Below, piece by piece: positions 9,601 to 17,611 of a stretch of 22,774 nt of DNA. Both the position numbers and the translations under genes were made by a program. The notes under the pieces were generated by a model, which saw only the letters and a list, made by a program, of their open reading frames with translations, was not told the DNA's origin and made no database searches. Positions within the stretch are counted from its first letter, which is position 1; each line of letters opens with the position of its first letter. This DNA comes from Silene noctiflora (Eukaryota; Streptophyta; Magnoliopsida; Caryophyllales; Caryophyllaceae): contig VHZZ01004828.1 in assembly GCA_009801015.1 (NCBI GenBank), forward strand, positions 2,797 to 25,570. Direction: 5' to 3'.

Positions 9601-12106
9601 CGATAATGCAAACAAATAGAAACTTTTGAGTGTTAACACCTGCACAGTAGAACAATTTCTTGATAAACTGAAAACCATTCTTGTTGGATCAGGTGCTCTA
9701 TTTTCTTACTAAAATATGACATGGATATGCTGTCAATTTGGTATAAATTTTTGTTCTAGAAGGAAATTGAAATACTTTAGGACACTTGGTTCAGGACGCC
9801 AGAAATGGAACAGTAAGTCAATGAAACAATTGGAATATTAGTCTCAAGATTGTTTTTTTTTTTTTTTTTTTTTTGTGCAGCGTTGGGGACTCTCTTGACT
9901 TGGTGCCTATTGGAGCATTCCATGGCCGTGGAAAACGAACTGGTTAAGATTACATTCTCATTTTCTGCTCAATATATAGCAATATTTAACTATGTTTCTT
10001 TGTTTGGTATTGTCTGGAATGCTGGGTTAGCGTTTAGTGTTTACCCGTCTTTGTTTGAAGTTGTGATGAAATTTTTATTAAGAATGTGTTTTGAAGCTGT
10101 CCTCATGGATTGATGGGACTGAGAGGGGATATGGTCAGGGTTGTTGAATTACAATATTTGGCTCCTGTGTTTTAAACTGTCACGACATGAATGCTAATGC
10201 TTTTTTGATAGACGCGATATATGTATCTTTCTTTGGTAGTGTATGAAGTGCTGAGATAGAAGTAACCTTAATCTTTGTTTGAATTGCGATTAAAAAATTG
10301 ATAGGAGTTATGCTATCTTATAGATGTGATATATGTATCTTGTTAGATTGTGCATGGAGTACTGAGATAGCAGTAATCTTGATCCTTGATTTGAATTGTG
10401 ATTAAAAATTTACCAAGAGCCCCTTTGAAGCCATCTTTATGGCTAGATGGGTTGCGAGGGATATGTTCAGGTTTATACAACTTCAATATTTGGTTTACTT
10501 GTGTTTTAAGCTGTCATGCAGTGGCCTGTGTATTACTCCGCATGTATGAATTGTGATTACAAACACGTGGTCTATTTTCTTTACCACGTGTTTTCCTATA
10601 AGCTTCACTCAAGCCTTGATATTTAATCCACGTGGTCTCAGGCAGTATGACTCCCACGTCTACCACAATTTGATTTAGTAATTCACCTGCATGCGATACC
10701 TATCTATGTGAATCTCTTTGCTTTGAAATTGTTTGTGACTTCCATTAAACAGTCACTAATGCTGATTTCGTTGCGAAAATAATTCTTCCGGGTAATATGT
10801 ACATATTTTGTTGTCCTCTTGCTAATTGTTACGTTACCTAGTTATTTGGTTTTATCCCCCTAACATGTTTTTGTGCTGTCGTATACGTCTTTGGAATTCT
10901 ATGCCTGTTTCTAAATGCACCTGAACCATTTTGGTTTTAATTGGTTGTGCAGGTGTTTATGGTGCTTTTCTCCTTGCTTGTTATGACGCTGATAACGAAG
11001 AGTTCCAGACCATCTGTAAAATAGGTAATGGGTTTATGTAATACGCTGTCTGCTCTGGTTGTCCTTTTGATTTATGCCACTCATGTTTTCTCTTGCTGCA
11101 AATTTTGTGTCAAAGGTACTGGATTCTCTGAAGTAGTGTTGGAAGAACGTTCTTCTAGTCTTCGCTCTAAAGTCATTCCCAATCCAAAGGTTCTCCCTTC
11201 TCCCGTTTTTCACACTCTTACCTTTATCCGTCTTAATTAGTTGATATTACGGCTTTTTTGTCTCTTGTAAATTCACGTTTCAGTTTTTCAAATTCGTTTT
11301 TTCAGCCATACTTTCGTTTTGGAGATACCCTTAAGCCAGATGTTTGGTTTGAGCCTTCTGAGGTACATATCGAACCCTATTTGGCCCTTTTGGTCGGAAT
11401 TCCAGTCTTGGAGTATTTTTATCTCTAAACGTAACCTGGTGGTGTAAGAAAATATCATACTCCCTAATTTTTAACTTGCAGGTCTGGGAAGTAAAAGCAG
11501 CTGATTTGACCATTAGTCCGGTGCACCGTGCTGCAGTTGGAACTGTGGATTCTGAAAAGGTTATCCCCCGTCCCTCCTCCCCCCTCTTTTTTAAGCTGTG
11601 CATATTTTGATTTTTGAAGTTGATATTTTTTGGTTATTACATTTACTCCCTTCCTCCAAGTCATTTATTTACTTTTGTTTAAAAAAAAACATAAACTGAC
11701 AGAGATGGGGGATATTATTTTTACATGTAACGAGTGCTAAATTGCTCAAAAACACTTTACACTTGCTTATATTGTGACGCAGTAGTCTTTTAAGGCAGTG
11801 GGGGTGTAAGTTATATAACCTCTTAATGTATGAATATGAATTTGTATGTCTCATGAACAGGGAATTTCCCTGCGATTTCCACGCCTTCTTCGCGTGAGAG
11901 AGGACAAAGCTCCAGAGGAAGCGACCTCGGCAGATCAGGTGAAGTCATGGATTTCTACTTTATGGCATATATTATTCCTACAACCATACAGTTGAGGACT
12001 GCAACTCATTTGTCAGCGAATTCCGTTTCAGGTGGCTGAAATGTATAATGCTCAAGCACACACTAAGGGCAACAAAAGTAAAGATGAAGATGACGAAGAG
12101 GATTGA
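1468..12106 (+). CDS. LIG1: DNA ligase 1 (ATP-dependent), 17 exons, complete
   Basis: Seals nicks in Okazaki fragments and during excision repair through an enzyme-AMP intermediate. Exons: 1468-2196, 3718-3834, 4154-4255, 4335-4451, 4787-5017, 5644-5738, 6573-6660, 7261-7392, 8724-8836, 9208-9309, 9881-9942, 10953-11024, 11116-11189, 11306-11362, 11482-11559, 11861-11938, 12032-12106. They sum to 2322 nt, 773 aa; Arabidopsis LIG1 is about 790 aa. In order: presequence 1-44, basic Ser/Pro-rich tail to about 110, DNA-binding domain about 125-395, adenylation domain, OB fold. Motif I EYKYDGER at 423-430 gives the AMP-accepting Lys425 (codon 4994-4996); motif [13 protein letters not shown] 474-483; IIIa [10 protein letters not shown] 514-523; IV EGLIIK 577-582; V WVKLKKDY 599-606; [14 protein letters not shown] 728-739. 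The C-terminus is acidic. All junctions keep frame and match the family; all introns are GT-AG except intron 10 (GC-AG). The weakest junction is the intron 8 acceptor, which gives RRQ-HLYDSF. Confidence 0.97.
1699..1735 (+). repeat. Telomere-like CCCTAA units inside LIG1 exon 1
   Basis: About five degenerate CCCTAAA-type units lie in tandem, including a perfect telo-box AAACCCTAA at 1700-1708. They encode a short Asn-Pro/Ser-Pro repeat in the disordered N-terminal tail. Telo-boxes are usually promoter elements of replication and translation genes; here the motif lies within coding sequence. Confidence 0.6.
3306..3358 (+). mobile_element. Au-SINE-like 3' end relic in intron 1
   Basis: CTGGAAACAACCTCTCT at 3308-3324 followed by GGTAAGGTTGCATAC at 3327-3341 and a C-rich tail matches, with substitutions, the 3' half of plant Au-type SINEs (consensus from memory: GGAAACAGCCTCTT then GGGTAAGGCTGCGTAC). 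Only this part is preserved; no target duplication seen. Confidence 0.55.
3619..3675. repeat. (ATT)n microsatellite, about 18 units
   Basis: An almost uninterrupted run of ATT/TTA trinucleotides about 55 bp long, in LIG1 intron 1 and ending 42 bp before the exon 2 acceptor. Length is probably variable between individuals. Confidence 0.97.
3835..4153 (+). other. LIG1 intron 2 with SINE relic
   Basis: A 319-bp GT-AG intron. It contains a T-rich run near 3885-3898 and an Au-SINE-like fragment at 3921-3995. Nothing else is recognisable. Confidence 0.85.
3921..3995 (+). mobile_element. Au-SINE-like 3' end relic in intron 2
   Basis: GGAAACAGCCTCTTTGTG at 3931-3948 followed by GGGTAAGGCTGCGTAC at 3961-3976 and a C-rich segment. 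Both words match the 3' region of Au-type plant SINEs closely, better than the intron 1 copy. The promoter half is not recognisable. Confidence 0.65.
4452..4786 (+). other. LIG1 intron 4
   Basis: A 335-bp GT-AG intron, T-rich, with no recognisable element. The exon 5 acceptor is taken as TATTAG ending at 4786, giving EEAGKIVKQ; the next AG at 4790 would break the frame. Confidence 0.85.
5018..5643 (+). other. LIG1 intron 5 with GAGCCC/GAGCTC repeat
   Basis: A 626-bp GT-AG intron separating motif I ([10 protein letters not shown]) from [15 protein letters not shown]. It carries a GAGC-rich repetitive segment at 5077-5265 and a small hairpin of TACGGTACTATATTACCGTA type near 5393-5412. Confidence 0.9.
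5077..5265. repeat. GAGCCC/GAGCTCG-rich dispersed repeat
   Basis: Begins with GGGGTGTAACCAAGCTGAGC and is dense in the words CGAGCTC, CGAGCCCGA and GCTTGG in both orientations, ending in three tandem GAGCCC units at about 5220-5238. This resembles the widely dispersed plant repeats made of GAGCTCGAGCC words, usually treated as non-autonomous transposon remains. Family not identified; no coding capacity. Confidence 0.5.
5739..6572 (+). other. LIG1 intron 6
   Basis: An 834-bp intron with a phase-2 junction: AG at the end of exon 6 and G at the start of exon 7 make Arg464. I see no repeats or elements in it. Confidence 0.9.
6661..7260 (+). other. LIG1 intron 7
   Basis: A 600-bp GT-AG intron, AT-rich, nothing recognisable inside. 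The junction joins LPFQ to [10 protein letters not shown], as expected for the family. Confidence 0.9.
7393..8723 (+). other. LIG1 intron 8
   Basis: A 1331-bp GT-AG intron, second longest, AT-rich, with no recognised element. The acceptor used is GCTGCAG ending at 8723, giving [13 protein letters not shown], which matches KLYESFEEDPGYF of other plants except for the first residue. Confidence 0.8.
8837..9207 (+). other. LIG1 intron 9 with a copied exon-9 fragment
   Basis: A 371-bp intron with a phase-2 junction that makes Ser575. At 8855-8880 it carries a near copy (one mismatch in 26) of exon 9 sequence 8787-8812, which encodes NDIEEIQKF. The copy is preceded by TTTCTTCCCAG, an acceptor-like sequence. 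Confidence 0.85.
9310..9880 (+). other. LIG1 intron 10, apparent GC-AG intron with T22 tract
   Basis: Exon 10 ends ATGGACAG at 9309 and the intron begins GCAAAT, so the donor is GC, not GT. The acceptor is preceded by 22 consecutive T (9853-9874) then GTGCAG. Joining AG to C gives Ser609 and the conserved [15 protein letters not shown]; no nearby GT donor preserves this. Confidence 0.85.
9943..10952 (+). other. LIG1 intron 11 with diverged internal duplications
   Basis: A 1010-bp GT-AG intron. Segment A (10090-10188) resembles A' (10427-10520), and segment B (10207-10295) resembles B' (10320-10409), giving order A-B-B'-A'. A fragment like the end of B also precedes A near 10050-10075. CACGTG occurs at about 10565, 10585 and 10630. 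No ORF or transposon family recognised. Confidence 0.8.
11560..11860 (+). other. LIG1 intron 15
   Basis: A 301-bp GT-AG intron between the conserved [13 protein letters not shown] and the motif VI exon [15 protein letters not shown]. No element seen. Confidence 0.9.
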
Positions 12107-13053
12107 GTAGGACCACACCTTGGTTAGTAATCTGTTCACAGTTTAATGAGATTATCTGTTGTGCTATGACCACCGAGATGTTCTCTGGGAGAAGAGAGAA
12201 GCAAAGGGGAGGGAGAATTGAGCAAGAGTGTTTTCCTTCCAAATTTTTTCCGATTGATGAATGATTTCTACCTTCTCCCTCCCCTTCCCTTTATTTTCCT
12301 CTAAATTCTCCGTCCAGATCAGGTTGTCTCATATTGTTTGTGTGATTGTAATATACCCTTGTTCAACATTTTTTATATATGAATGGATAGCCAAAATTGT
12401 CATACTCAAAATGCCTCGCAACCTAAAATTGTCCCAATTGCACTTAATCTGTAATAACTCGATTGAATTGACCCTAATGCCTAATTAGTAATTACCGGTT
12501 CTATTGGAAAGTATGGAGTAGGAAACAAGATGTGGAAAAAAGAAGTATGTGGATGCATTTTTGTCAAGAAAAAGAAAACAGGTCGGAAACGTGAGGAACA
12601 TGAAACAGGCTGTTATGGGGTTTATGGTCCTGCTGGTCATGATTTCATGAATGAATATGTCAAGTTTGGTTCGCTATACGACGATTTCCGTTTATGAGTT
12701 TAAAGTCTTTGTTCTGTTCGTTTCTGTTTGAAGTCATAGACATGTCAATTTTACCCAGTCAATTCTAAACTTTCTAAGATGTTTAACTAAATCCAGCTAT
12801 GACACAGTAGAATTCTCGACTCGATTCTATTGTCTGCTGCTTAAATTTCAACATGTTCGGCTTCTATGACCTTGAGCACCATTTACTACGTCAATCTTCT
12901 GATTAATTTGCCAACGGCTGGAGTTTCGGAGGTTGAGTTGTATACCGTGTTTGAGCATCTTAAACCTCAAAAGTGATAATTGACGCCCTTAACTTTATTT
13001 AAGAGTAAAATTAAGGTCCTTATTAGGTTTCAGTTGTAGCAATTAAGTCTCAT
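12107..13053 (+). other. LIG1 3' untranslated region and downstream DNA
   Basis: The first few hundred bases after TGA at 12104-12106 must hold the 3' UTR; T-rich and AATGAA-type sequences around 12240-12390 could direct polyadenylation, but no single signal stands out. Beyond about 12500 the DNA is AT-rich with no recognisable gene. Confidence 0.5.
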
Positions 13054-13066
13054 AACTTTAATCGAA

Positions 13067-13147
13067 TGTTTGGTTGCCCATAGTCTGGCACGCCACGAGA
13101 TGAGTATGTAATCACCTAGTTTTACCTCTGTCAAAAAAAAAAAAAAA
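13067..13147 (+). mobile_element. 81-bp poly(A)-tailed retroposon with 13-bp target duplication
   Basis: The insert begins TGTTTGGTTGCCCATAGTCT and ends CCTCTGTC followed by an A17 run (13133-13149; the last two A may belong to the target repeat). The perfect direct repeat AACTTTAATCGAA flanks it at 13054-13066 and 13148-13160. Poly(A) tail plus variable-length target duplication is the hallmark of LINE-driven insertion. I find no tRNA-type A/B boxes, so it is probably a 5'-truncated SINE or LINE end, or a processed transcript fragment. Confidence 0.8.
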
Positions 13148-13160
13148 AACTTTAATCGAA

Positions 13161-13500
13161 AATCAATTTCAACTTCATTATTTAATTTTCAACAGAATCA
13201 TTTTAATATTCGATTAATTAGATATTAAATAGAAGTACAATTTTTACAACTTCGTAACTTTACTTAATTTATTTTCGCAAAATTTTACTCATTGTAGTAC
13301 ATTTTACATAAAAAATTCCATTTGATACCCTTCAACTAAAAAAAAGCCCCAAATTAATTATTCTCAAATCCTATCCATTCAACCTCTCAAATTTAACAAT
13401 TTATTCACTAATTGATGAAAAATTGAATGTAGTGAACAAATTGATGGTATTATTGATAATATAGTAATTTATTTGCTTTATTATCGATTTTTGGGGTTCG
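13161..13500. other. AT-rich intergenic stretch
   Basis: Very AT-rich with short direct TTAAT/ATTTA words. No gene, RNA or element recognised. Confidence 0.6.
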
Positions 13501-13860
13501 CTAGGGTTTGAGGTGGTGGTTTGTGGCGGTTAAAAGCTGTACTGGTGAATGGCGTGCGACAGTGTGGGTGCGGTGAAGGAGCAGCGCGGGTGGTGGGAGG
13601 TCGTGGCAGGGGCATGGGTCATGGTGGTGAGGGGCGAAGGGTGTGGATGGTGATGGAGGTGGTGGGAGGAAGTGAGTCAAGTGGTTGACTGGTTGTGCTA
13701 TCGTACGTTGATTGATGGTCGGTTGGTGTGGATGGTCGAAGGTGGAGCGGTCGTTCGTGGTTGGAGTTGTTGGGCTAGTGGTGGTCGATCGTGGCTAGGT
13801 TTGGTCGAGATGGTGGTGCTTGGTGGGTGGTCGGTGTGGTTGTGGTTGATAGGCCATTTC
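13501..13860. repeat. G-rich, strand-asymmetric GGTGG block
   Basis: About 350 bp dominated by GGTGG, GTGG and GGTCG words on the plus strand, with very little C. The open frames through it follow from composition. It may be a decayed captured gene piece or simple-sequence-derived; a C-rich partner lies at 14130-14250. Confidence 0.5.
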
Positions 13861-14129
13861 ATGAATTTTTTTAATTGTTGTACGTAGTACAATAGAGAGG
13901 GAGAGGGAGATATGGCCTATGGGTGAGAAGAAGGATGGAAAATGACAAGGGTAAATTAGACTGTAATTTGTAAAATTTGTACTATGAAAATCAACACTAA
14001 CTTTAATACTATATAATAATGGGTTATGCTCATTCATGGACATGATTTACTCAATCATGAACATAAATGACCATTATACCCTTGTCAGTTTTACACATCC
14101 ATTTTCCCTAATTCTCTCAAATCACAACC
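13861..14129. other. Intergenic spacer
   Basis: Contains a GAGAGGGAGAGGGAGA purine run near 13893-13910 and a small inverted pair TCATGGACATGA / TCATGAAC near 14034-14061. Nothing else recognisable. Confidence 0.4.
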
Positions 14130-14260
14130 CAATTCCGTCAAACCACGAGACTCCCCCACCGCCGCCTCCCCTCCCCGCACCGACCTGGATCGAACCGATC
14201 ACCTGCGCCAGACCATCCATCTCACCAGATTAGCCGCACCAAAACCCTAATTAATTTAGA
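14130..14260. repeat. C-rich block, complementary in character to 13501-13860
   Basis: CCCCCACCGCCGCCTCCCCT-type sequence followed by CCGCACCAAAACCCTAATT. Its bias is opposite to that of the G-rich block about 300 bp to the left. It resembles the C-rich leader of a plant gene, but no coding sequence follows. Confidence 0.4.
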
Positions 14261-14790
14261 GTCCGTACTTCCGTCAGTCCAGCCAACTTCGTTATTTCAT
14301 GTTTTATTGGATGCTTGTTTGATTCTACATCATNATTCGCTGCTTCTNATAAGATATCTTCCTCTNATTTATCNCAGGACAAAGTTGAGAGTCAAGAAAG
14401 TGTGTAAAGGAGTACCGATTATACCTTTCTCCATACATAAATTTTAATTATTTCTTCAAACCTTAATATCATTAATCGAAATTAATTAAGTCTTTCAAAC
14501 ATGTTATAGTAAAGTTAATAAAGCAAATAAATTAGAATCATTACTTGTCGACATGAGAATGAGCGTCCATAATTGATTAATTTGACGGATTTAATTAATT
14601 TTTTGAAAAAGAGAATTAAAGAGTGTTTGTACTTTGGGAAGGATAACGTATGGAAAAATAATCTCAAAAAGTCCATGAAAGAGCAACTACGATAATAAAA
14701 TGTAAGAGTATTTATAATAATTTTAACAATTGTTGGACAATTATATAAATGTGTAAATATGTTAACAGATTTTTATTAGTTTATCATAGA
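14261..14790. other. Intergenic stretch with four undetermined bases
   Basis: N occurs at 14334, 14348, 14366 and 14374, pointing to a poorly resolved or heterozygous assembly spot. The rest is AT-rich with no gene or element recognised. Confidence 0.7.
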
Positions 14791-14892
14791 CGGATGTTAC
14801 ATTCTTCTTAGATGAATAATTAATGTAGTTTATTTTCTCAGTACACAATTACTCATCCCGGATACTCCATCGGATATTACATTTTTCTTAGA
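14791..14892 (+). repeat. 22-bp direct repeat pair
   Basis: CGGATGTTACATTCTTCTTA at 14791-14810 recurs as CGGATATTACATTTTTCTTA at 14871-14890, both continuing GA, with two mismatches and 80 bp apart. It lies just left of a mini Stowaway element and may be part of an older transposon. Confidence 0.6.
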
Positions 14893-14901
14893 GTTTTGAC
14901 A

Positions 14902-14997
14902 CTCCCTCCATTTTTCGGTTTTTTTTTTTTTTTTTTCCATTTCATTAAAATACTTTTCACATGTATTAGATAAATGAGAAAAAAAAAATGGAGGGAG
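14902..14997. mobile_element. Mini Stowaway-like MITE (96 bp)
   Basis: Ends CTCCCTCCATTTTT and AAAAATGGAGGGAG are perfect inverted repeats of the Stowaway type. TA follows on the right (14998-14999); the left dinucleotide is CA, a probable mutated TA. The interior is largely an 18-T run and AT-rich DNA. Confidence 0.75.
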
Positions 14998-14999
14998 TA

Positions 15000-15170
15000 T
15001 TATTTAAGGTGTGGTTTGGGAAGGCACATGTTTAGTAGCGGGTTGTTGGGGTAAAGCTTCGGCGAAGACTGGGTAATTCTCCGGTGGGAGGTTGTTCTAG
15101 GCCCTGTAATTTGATTCGTTGGCGATCGACTAACGGGGTGCAAGTGGGTGGGTGGTTGTAGGTAGGTGGA
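15000..15170. other. G-rich intergenic stretch
   Basis: Rich in GGTGG and GTGGG words on the plus strand, similar in character to 13501-13860. It is open on the minus strand for about 70 codons because of composition; no homology recognised. Confidence 0.35.
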
Positions 15171-15355
15171 GGTAGAGGTGGCAAACAAAGACCCGACCCT
15201 AAAATACGACACGAAATTAACGGGTTTGGGTTAAGGTTTAATGATACATTTATGTAAGTGGGGTCGACACGAATACGACACGAGATTTAATTGAGTCGGG
15301 TTGGGGTTGAGCTCTCAAAACACGAACCCGACATGAATGACCTATTTACCAAATT
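15171..15355. repeat. CGACACGA/ACCCGAC dispersed repeat
   Basis: Begins GAGGTGGCAAAC and repeats words such as ACCCGACC, TACGACACGA, TCGACACGAATACGACACGA and CGGGTT. This matches the character of the common plant dispersed repeat built from CGACACGAACCCGA words. No ORF; family not assigned. Confidence 0.5.
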
Positions 15356-15800
15356 AATCCTTTTTTTTTTCTTGATTCTTTCATCAGATTCTTTACATTT
15401 GCTTTTAGTGCAGATTTTTAGAGCCTTTTATACATGACGTTTAAAGAGTACTTTTGTTGTTTTAACCCCTTGTGCAAACCAAAAAAAAAAAAAACGTAAA
15501 GAATGGGTGAGTAGGAAGTGTAGGAAGCATGATTATAAGTTCCAAAGTGAACAAAAGTGTGAGTAGTCAACGAGAAGTATGGCTCAAGGTAACAATTTCT
15601 ACATTTGAAGTACCATTTACGAAGCTCTGTCTGTCTGTCTGTCTGTCTGTCCGTACTCATTACGCAGCACTGTTCTCAACTAACAAGTTGGGCAGTGCCT
15701 ATAATACGGTTTACTCTCCATATTCAACTCTACTCATCATTATTCTTCTTCTTATTGTAGAATTCTAGTGCCTATCTAGAGTAACGTCTATCATATATAC
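15356..15800. other. Intergenic stretch with simple repeats
   Basis: Contains a T10 run near 15360, an A14 run near 15481-15494 and a CTGT microsatellite at 15625-15652. No gene seen. Confidence 0.6.
15625..15652. repeat. (CTGT)n microsatellite, about 6 units
   Basis: Six consecutive CTGT units with slightly degenerate ends. Confidence 0.95.
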
Positions 15801-15804
15801 AAAT

Positions 15805-15985
15805 TTTCATTTAAGACGATATTATTCATTTTAGACGGGTTAAGTAATGATCCATTTTCATAGATAGGACAAAATACTTATTATTTCCAAGACATTTACT
15901 TTTTATCTTATCCTTATAAGTGGATATTACTTGACCCGTCTTAACTTAAGACAGATATATCCGTCTCAAGAGAGACTTATTACTT
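15805..15985. mobile_element. GACGG-type MITE (TTAAGACG ends)
   Basis: The left end, TTTAAGACGATATTATTCAT then TTAGACGGGTTAAGTAATGA, pairs with the reverse complement of the right end, TTGAGACGGATATATCTGTC then TTAAGACGGGTCAAGTAATA. The inverted repeats span about 45 bp on each side. I could not fix a target duplication, so borders are approximate. No coding capacity. Confidence 0.7.
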
Positions 15986-16107
15986 ATTATATGGTTGTGT
16001 TTCATCGAGATTTCATTCAAGACTAGTACGGACTTCATTTGTAGATTATCTAGTTTCTACTCCTAATTTTTAAACTGTATTCCTCCCAAAACAAATCTTC
16101 TTTTATA

Positions 16108-16384
16108 TTCCCTCCGATCCAGACATATGGTAACACTTATCTAAAATGGATGAACCATATCAATGGTAACATACCATATTTGGCATAAAAAATGACTAAA
16201 TTACCCTTACATCCACTACTTATTTATAACTTTACCATTCAATCACCCACTCACCAACTACTTATTTAATCCACCTAAACTCATGTGGCCCCAATCAAAC
16301 TTTCCTACTTTACCTCTCACTTTTCCAACTTTTCTTAAATGACCACTTTTTTCCTATGTTATCATTTATCTAGATCGGAGGGAG
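16108..16384. mobile_element. Stowaway MITE (277 bp), intact ends
   Basis: The left end TTCCCTCCGATCCAGACATA and the reverse complement of the right end CTCCCTCCGATCTAGATAAA are matching terminal inverted repeats. TA dinucleotides flank at 16106-16107 and 16385-16386, the Tc1/mariner target duplication. No ORF; this is a non-autonomous element. Confidence 0.9.
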
Positions 16385-17241
16385 TATTTTTCTACTCATT
16401 TCAAAATAATTTTCATCAAGTCACTCGGGATTGATTTTACACTATAGTAATGGCAAATGAAGTGCTAACCTATCTTGTTTGGAATTGGTTAGGAATATCT
16501 GATAAAAGGGTGCGTTTAAGTGTCGGATTTGTCTACTTTATGAAAAAATTCATGTTTTTGTTATTAAATGAAGTGTCGGAGTGTCCTACCTACATTCAAG
16601 AGTTGAGTGTCTGACATAACAATAACATTACTCCAGTGCTTCAAAGACTCCTTTAAATTGCGAGGTAAGAGCCTTACCTTTGTGTTAGAATAGAACACAA
16701 AGACATTGTTTTCGAACGAGAATCGAGCATTGCAACGAAGGAATGCTACTTCAAAAGATAACAGAAGCTCGACCTCCTTAGTGAGTCCTCTTAATTTATT
16801 CCATCATAATCTATATATTTAAAGTGTAATGAGTCTTTGACTCCGATGAAAATGTGGAAATATATTGAAGAGATCGAACAATATAGGTCTAAGGTAGAGC
16901 TTTATTGAAAAATAAAAAGGAGTAAGGAGTAGGGGTGAAAAATGTTGGATTCTTTCCAAAAAAATATTTTTGTTAGTAACTTTACCTTCTTTTAATACAA
17001 AACTCTCCTATTAACATTCCACTAAACCAAAAAAGCAAATTCACCTCTTATTATTTAAAATTAAAAATGCTGTAAACGGTGGAAAGTAGATAAAATAGTG
17101 AAAATGACGTGAAAAAGGGGTGTGAAAATACTCAACAAAACTATTGATTTCGACATTACTTTTTGACAACCTCTTCTTCTTCTTTCACTTCATGCATTTT
17201 AATTATAATCGGGAGAAGTTGGGATACACTATATGACTATA
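16385..17241. other. Intergenic stretch
   Basis: AT-rich, no gene recognised. AGTGTCGGA-type words recur near 16520 and 16575. No element boundaries found. Confidence 0.5.
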
Positions 17242-17474
17242 CAAACCGTGTTGCTTGTGACGGACACTATCTGTCATAAACTGAAAATAGATAGTGCTTT
17301 CCTCATAATAAGGCGAGTGAGAGGGTAAGTAGGGGAGAAATGGAACACCTCATGAATATTATCACTTGCATATATTATAAAAGATGAATATTATCACTTG
17401 CATATATTATAAAAGAGACATTATCCGTCATTAACTTGTAATGGATACTACCCGTGTTTGAATGAGAATTTGCG
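17242..17474. mobile_element. Mutator-type MITE, copy 2 of the GACGG family (inverted)
   Basis: The reverse complement aligns along its length with the element at 821-1007; shared words include ACTCGCCTTAT, CCATTTCTCCCC and AATGTC/AGTGTCCGTCA. It is flanked by ATGACTATA (17233-17241) and ATGACTAAA (17475-17483), a 9-bp duplication with one mismatch. A perfect 32-bp tandem duplication inside it explains most of its greater length. Confidence 0.8.
17352..17415 (+). repeat. Perfect 32-bp tandem duplication
   Basis: The 32-bp unit starting ATGAATATTATCACTTGCAT occurs at 17352-17383 and again at 17384-17415 with no mismatch, inside the MITE. Copy 1 of the family at 821-1007 has the segment once. 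Confidence 0.95.
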
Positions 17475-17590
17475 ATGACTAAATCCTACTTCTTCCTGCT
17501 TTGCTTTTGGGTGAAAATCCCCTTTTATTTTTACACCTTAATTAGTGGGAGCAGATATTATCAGTGGGCCCGGGGCTGAATTTTTTATTC

Positions 17591-17611
17591 ATATATATAT
17601 ATATATATATA
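17591..17611. repeat. (AT)n microsatellite
   Basis: About ten AT units directly before the left end of a Stowaway-like element. Confidence 0.9.

Noticed and set aside
13672..14043. Open frames of 60-80 codons on both strands in the G-rich block
   Set aside because: Both strands are open because the region is low-complexity GGTGG sequence; no recognisable protein.
15418..15768. Opposed 80-codon frames across the CTGT microsatellite
   Set aside because: Composition-driven frames with tetranucleotide-encoded repeats and no homology.
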